Part shown: positions 60,601 to 64,000 of the stretch, one piece after another
How positions within the stretch are numbered: the first letter of the stretch is position 1
Layout of the letters: each line of letters opens with the position of its first letter
Source: Bombyx mori
Lineage: Eukaryota > Arthropoda > Insecta > Lepidoptera > Bombycidae
Assembly: GCF_030269925.1 (NCBI RefSeq)
Contig: NC_085133.1
Span: forward strand, 5,476,001-5,540,000
Reading direction: 5' to 3'
Length of the DNA: 64,000 bases
Notes under the pieces: model-generated
Told to the model about the DNA's origin: nothing
The model's input: the letters and a program-made list of their open reading frames with translations, nothing else
The model's database searches: none
Position numbers and translations under genes: made by a program

Positions 60601-63600
60601 GATTAATAAAAAGATAAAAAAAATCTTGTACAAAATAAAATTAGATCGGTGAAATCTTTCATCATAAACAATATGAATTTTTAATGAAAAAAATTAACAT
60701 TTTTTTAGAATCAAAAATAGATAAAACCGAAAAGAACCTAAAGTCATAAACAATTTTCTCCATATCGACGCTTGAAAGGCAAACGTGACTAAGCGACAGT
60801 AACTGCTTTGTACATAAATGATAGGCAATAACCATATTCGATGCGCAAAAAAAAAAATTTCTAGGTCTATTAAAATCATTGCAATCCTACAGCTACTAGC
60901 TAGATTTTACTACAGCTAGATTCGTGAAAAGAATTTTTTTTTCAGGTATTTCAACTTTAAATTATATTAGTCTACTGTAAAGTTCACGCATTGTCGCTTA
61001 GTCACGTTTCCCTTTCAAGCGTCGATATGAAGAAAATAAACTTGAAAATCGAACCTATACACGCGTATTACACACATGTTATAGATACATTAAAGTCTCG
61101 CGTGAACTATTAATACGACAGCAGCCATGAACGTAAATAAACATTGCTACGAATATTATATTTAGTTTTGTATGTCCGCCATGGAACAATTAAAACCATG
61201 GTTAGATGCGAGGATAATATTACTGATGTTCGGCCTTCGCATCAAATGAACTGGCATCATATCAACACAACAGTTCCAAAGAACAACTAGTCTGAAATTT
61301 ATAAAGAAATTGTATGTACCATTCCTTATTAAATTAAGTAAAAAGCAGCCTGAGTAATTTAAATTCGGAAATTCGGAAAAACTTTTTTGCAAAGAAAATC
61401 CTAAAGGCAACTTGCGATAGGGATTAATAAGGATTACATAGAAATCGTCACTTGACGAAAAAGCGCCTCGCTTCTGGTTCAGTCATAAACAAATGTGAGC
61501 TTTAAACACGGCCGCATAAAAACTAAAGCCGGATGCGCTATTGACTGCAAAGTTATATATTTAAATCTCGACTTTAACAGACTGATTCAGAGATGAAATT
61601 TAAGAATCGAATGCAGATTTTAAAAATGAACTTTTTATTGAAATTAAGATCTTCGATGGGATCTTCCAACAGCATTTGTTTTTCATACTTTCGTGGACGA
61701 GCTCACGCCCACCTCACCTCACTTCATCCCAAAGGGTTACCGAAGCTAATAGACATCACAACACAATGTAAATGCCAACACACATCTTGATACTTGAGGA
61801 CGAATTCTCAATTGTACTTTATATATTGCAGAAATAGACAGGACAGTATTTCCCCAAAAAAAAGGTATCGGAATGCGGGATTTAAACAACAGCATAATCG
61901 CATCGCCTGATACGGCACCAGACATCTTATAGGCTATGACAACATGATTATATTACTCTTTGGAACTGAGGCATCGATATACTATGTACTTCTTTTACCA
62001 AGGTAAAGTTTTAATTGTGTTTCTGACGCTGCCAAAGTTCTATGTGTGAGATTATGCTTGTTATATTATTAGTTTTGACAATAAAAACAATTACAATATT
62101 GTGAATTTTAGATATCAATAATGAATCTTATCAAAACTAACACAACAACAGTATGAAATTTCACAAATAAACTTGAGAGGTAGACACGATTTGCTACAGA
62201 GGTAGGCAGAGAAGGAAAAAGACCCGTGTTAGTTCAAAACATTTACAAACACCACGTACTAATAATAGATTAAATCTGAAAAAATATTCCACAAACAGAA
62301 CCGAAATACTTTCGACAAACGTTAAAATAACTGTAATGAATTTATATTGGGAAAGTCGGATCATAAACCTTGCTCAGACTAAGGTCAAATTCTTTCATTT
62401 ACACCATTTGAGTCTTCTCAACGCGTGTTGTTCTAACGATATAAATAAACGCTCGTATAATTGTAGGATGATATGTTAAATTTCAAAAACATTACTACCT
62501 AACCCTGGCATTTCAACCTTACTCAAGCTATTACATACGGGAAATAAAACAGAAATCTAATGTCATAGTTACGTTTAGACGAACGTACAAAAGATCCCTT
62601 GTGTTTACAAGTGGCTGGCCATTTAGCCACGTTATCCACTCGAATAAGCCGCCGAGTGTATTTCGACTTAGATATTTAAGCTATGGAACTAATCTGCAAA
62701 CCAGAGACTCTGGACTACGTCTTCAACTGACCGAAAGCAAATCTCAGAGGCTTTAGTCGTATTATTTCTAAAACCGGCTTCAGATACCGGACTTAATAAT
62801 ATTTAACTAAAATGCAAGTACGCGTTATTTTGATTTCTCATTTACTTTCTATAAAGGTGTATCGTAAATGTATTCACTGATGTGTCTCACATTATCAAAT
62901 AAATAATATGTAGTTTAAAAAACTAAAAAAATACGCTTTTATATAAAATCCAACTAAAAATAGAAAATAAATTTTAATAAAGTTGAATTAAAAATAATTT
63001 AAGAAAAAATGATATTATTGTAAAAAAAGCGTGGGGATAACGAATCAAACTGTTTTAAATATTGAATTGTCATCGGTCCTTAATAAGTATGCCAAATTTC
63101 GAGTTAATCCGACTTTTGGAAGGGGGTCAAAATCATGTTCGAAGATTCAGTTACATACATACGTCTGAAGCTAATAAAAGCGTATTAATAATGTTATTTC
63201 AATGTATGTATATGAGCCATGTTGATTAGTCACCGTCAGAGTATATTCATTTATCGGTTTAAAAAATCGCGTTTAATTTACTGGTGCTTGTTTTCATTAT
63301 TATAATTTAATATTTGTATACATTTGTTTACGGCATACAGCCCACCTGATGGTGAGTGGTTACCGTCGCCCATGGACTTCAGCAATGCTAGGGGCAGAGC
63401 CAAGCCGCTGCCTACCGCTTAGTACTCTCCACAAGCCTCGTTTGAAGACGGACATGTCATAGCGCTCGAAAAACACCGTGGAGGGGAGTTCATTCCATAG
63501 CCGGATGGTACGTGGCAAAAAAGACCTCTGGGAACGCACTGTGGATGACCGCAGTGGCTCCAGGTAGTACGGATGAACTCTACTCCGATGGCGGGCAGTG

Positions 63601-63931
63601 CGATGGTAAAAACGAGATGACGGTATCATCTCGAACAATTCCTCAGAGCACTCCCCATGGAACATACGGTACAAAGTACAAGAATCTAGAAGTTTTTTAA
63701 TTGTACAAGAGTAATCAAATTAAAGATTAAGCGAATTGATTTTACCTCCACTGAGCACGGTGGTTCCGTCGGCGAGGGTGGTTGCCGTGCAGTATCGCGG
63801 CAGGCCCTTGCTGCTGATGAAGTTCTTTGACCGTTTCCCCTGTTCTATTAACTTGGGGGGAGGCATGCCTAGCAGCTCTATGATGCATGCCATTTGGTCC
63901 GCTTCGTCTTCGCCGGGTAGTAAGGGGAACC
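54487..63931 (-). CDS. smi35A: DYRK2/smi35A-type dual-specificity kinase (3' part of kinase domain, partial)
   Basis: Seen: exons 63746-63931, 56623-56725 and 54487-54652 (or to 54544) with matching phases and GT-AG introns of 7.0 and 2.0 kb. In order: [18 protein letters not shown] and [27 protein letters not shown] and [24 protein letters not shown] and [28 protein letters not shown], then LRRRLPRAP. These match the CMGC insert through subdomain XI of class II DYRK kinases. Family knowledge: DYRKs autophosphorylate a tyrosine in the activation loop and then phosphorylate Ser/Thr; class II members act in cytosolic development and degradation control. The catalytic loop and activation loop lie in upstream exons past the right edge. 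The C-terminus is unsettled: three possible endings are described in their own entries. Confidence 0.93.
54675..54935 (+). mobile_element. Jockey-like LINE 3' fragment (second type)
   Basis: The codons [14 protein letters not shown] and a stop at 54715 are a Jockey-type C-terminus. Then comes a 3' UTR with GTTTCTCGCCGGATCTTCTC as in LINE B but a different continuation (GCAGCTGCTCTTGAGTTGTT), shared with 42600-42700. It starts about 25 bp upstream of the acceptor of exon 54652. Confidence 0.75.
54936..56460. other. kinase-gene intron, nothing recognised
   Basis: AT-rich, with a SINE A-like scrap (GATTTGCTTCACGGCAAAAAT) near 55312. Confidence 0.4.
56465..56608 (-). mobile_element. SINE A copy, 5'-truncated, beside a splice donor
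   Basis: GATGGGTGGACGAGCTCACA to GTCTCAGTATAGTTACAACG. Its broken end lies about 14 bp from the donor of exon 56623-56725. Confidence 0.88.
56623..56725 (-). CDS. smi35A: DYRK2 exon: [12 protein letters not shown] segment
   Basis: 103 nt, from a ATGTTTTCAG acceptor to a GACG|GTGAGT donor. Two bases complete a Gly codon from the exon before. Encodes [33 protein letters not shown] and two bases of Arg. The [10 protein letters not shown] box is a class II DYRK hallmark. Confidence 0.94.
56905..57150 (-). mobile_element. SINE A copy, head truncated
   Basis: GATGGATAGACGAGCTCACA to GAGATCCTACCACCAG, intronic. Confidence 0.9.
57435..57548 (-). mobile_element. SINE A 3' fragment
   Basis: GATGAGTGGACGAGCTCACA to CACCCACCTTGAGATATAAG; only the tail third remains. 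Confidence 0.88.
57549..58629. other. kinase-gene intron, nothing recognised
   Basis: AT-rich with A-runs (57978-57993), (AAT)n at 58120-58136 and a T-run at 58160-58181. No exon seen. Confidence 0.4.
58630..58850 (-). mobile_element. Helitron 3' part
   Basis: Minus strand ends GAAGCGAAGCGAGGGCGGG then TCGCTAG before T, the same end as 26040-26395. The 5' boundary is not clear. Confidence 0.6.
59171..59558 (+). mobile_element. non-autonomous Helitron (388 bp)
   Basis: Starts TCTATATATTAATACGTGAA after an A. Ends with the hairpin GTCGAATTTCGAC, then TACTGCGGGACCTCTAG before a T. A hairpin a dozen bases before CTAG is the classic Helitron 3' end. Confidence 0.85.
59559..60079. other. kinase-gene intron, nothing recognised
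   Basis: AT-rich, no exon or repeat family seen. Confidence 0.4.
60080..60318 (-). mobile_element. SINE A copy, head truncated
   Basis: T-run, GATGGGAAGACGAGCTAACG to GAGGTCCTACCACCAG. Confidence 0.9.
60319..60764. other. kinase-gene intron, nothing recognised
   Basis: AT-rich, nothing supported. Confidence 0.4.
60765..61025. mobile_element. MITE of the DUF7869-like transposon family
   Basis: TCGACGCTTGAAAGGCAAAC at the left, complement at the right, flanked by TA on both sides; 261 bp. Best-preserved short copy. Confidence 0.92.
61026..61685. other. kinase-gene intron, nothing recognised
   Basis: AT-rich. A short open frame at 61162-61410 has no motif. Confidence 0.4.
61690..61945 (-). 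mobile_element. SINE A copy, very old
   Basis: Diverged tail CGTGGACGAGCTCACGCCC and diverged head (GGAATGCGGGATTTAAACAA, GGCACCAGACATCTTATAGG). The body is shortened. Confidence 0.65.
61946..63315. other. kinase-gene intron, nothing recognised
   Basis: AT-rich. 63050-63190 (CCAAATTTCGAGTTAATCCG, CATACATACGTCTGAAG) looks like a Helitron-type internal block seen near 50360, but no ends were found. Confidence 0.4.
63318..63700 (-). mobile_element. CR1/Jockey-type LINE 3' fragment
   Basis: The frame 63674-63360 ends a LINE RT protein: [69 protein letters not shown] and EVHGRR then stop. The 3' tail matches 296-430 and 32262-32414. It lies about 45 bp from the donor of exon 63746-63931. Confidence 0.88.
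63746..63931 (-). CDS. smi35A: DYRK2 exon: CMGC insert region
   Basis: 186 nt from a GCATTACAG acceptor to a GGAG|GTAAAA donor; phase 1 in, phase 1 out. Encodes [36 protein letters not shown] and [29 protein letters not shown] and SSKG.PRYCT are shared with vertebrate DYRK2. Upstream exons are beyond the window. Confidence 0.96.
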
Positions 63932-64000
63932 CTGTAATGCGCATTGAAAAGATTTTGTATTTTCTCTAATGTCAAGTGATTTTCTTAAGTTTTTTTAGGA

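Overview
The window is eukaryotic, AT-rich and crowded with transposable elements. It carries spliced genes with GT-AG introns, one intron-containing nuclear tRNA gene, and repeat families that look like those of a silk moth (Bombyx mori or a close relative). The lepidopteran call rests on the protein matches, on the abundant tRNA-headed SINE with a CAATAAAAAA tail, on TCTATAC...CTAG Helitrons and on R1/I/Jockey-type LINE fragments. The species is inferred; no search was run.

Three host protein-coding genes can be read. (1) On the minus strand, bases 65-9879 hold the 5' half of a P5B-type ATPase (ATP13A family): six consecutive coding exons with matching intron phases plus two alternative first coding exons. 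It runs off the left edge inside the A domain. (2) On the plus strand, 10513-11756 is a complete two-exon gene for RPB10 (RNA polymerase I/II/III subunit, 67 aa). It is head-to-head with the ATPase gene across about 630 bp, a likely shared promoter region. (3) On the minus strand, from 63931 leftwards, lie the 3' exons of a DYRK2/smi35A-type protein kinase. Three exons of its kinase domain end are certain; two or three GC-rich candidate C-terminal exons lie at 49.26-51.61 kb. Its upstream exons are beyond the right edge. A tRNA-Ile(UAU) gene with a 15-nt intron sits at 28250-28338.

Layout: 0-10 kb, ATP13A with a 5.5-kb intron that holds a 3.48-kb TIR transposon (3491-6972) and an R1-like LINE fragment. 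10.5-11.8 kb, RPB10. 11.8-43.2 kb, a gene-poor repeat field: a decayed I-clade LINE (13.0-16.0 kb), many 3' pieces of one Jockey-like LINE ('LINE B'), many tRNA-headed SINE copies ('SINE A'), three copies of a second tRNA-headed SINE ('SINE C'), Helitrons, an inverted pair of 332-bp repeats, and a hAT-type MITE with a perfect 8-bp target duplication. 43.2-49.2 kb, a stretch poor in retroelements that could be a long 3' UTR or regulatory DNA of the kinase gene. 49.2-64 kb, kinase exons with intronic SINEs, MITEs and Helitrons.

The most unusual item is the 3.48-kb element at 3491-6972. It has about 35-bp terminal inverted repeats, repeated subterminal motifs and a broken gene whose protein resembles the insect DUF7869 family (a motif like YCDxCPGQN, then a SQWFTVF-type stretch and a PISKAKYDDL-type tail). 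Three 243-261-bp MITEs elsewhere in the window share its ends, which suggests that a DUF7869-type protein is the transposase of this family. The names 'SINE A', 'LINE B' and so on are local labels; formal family names need a repeat library.
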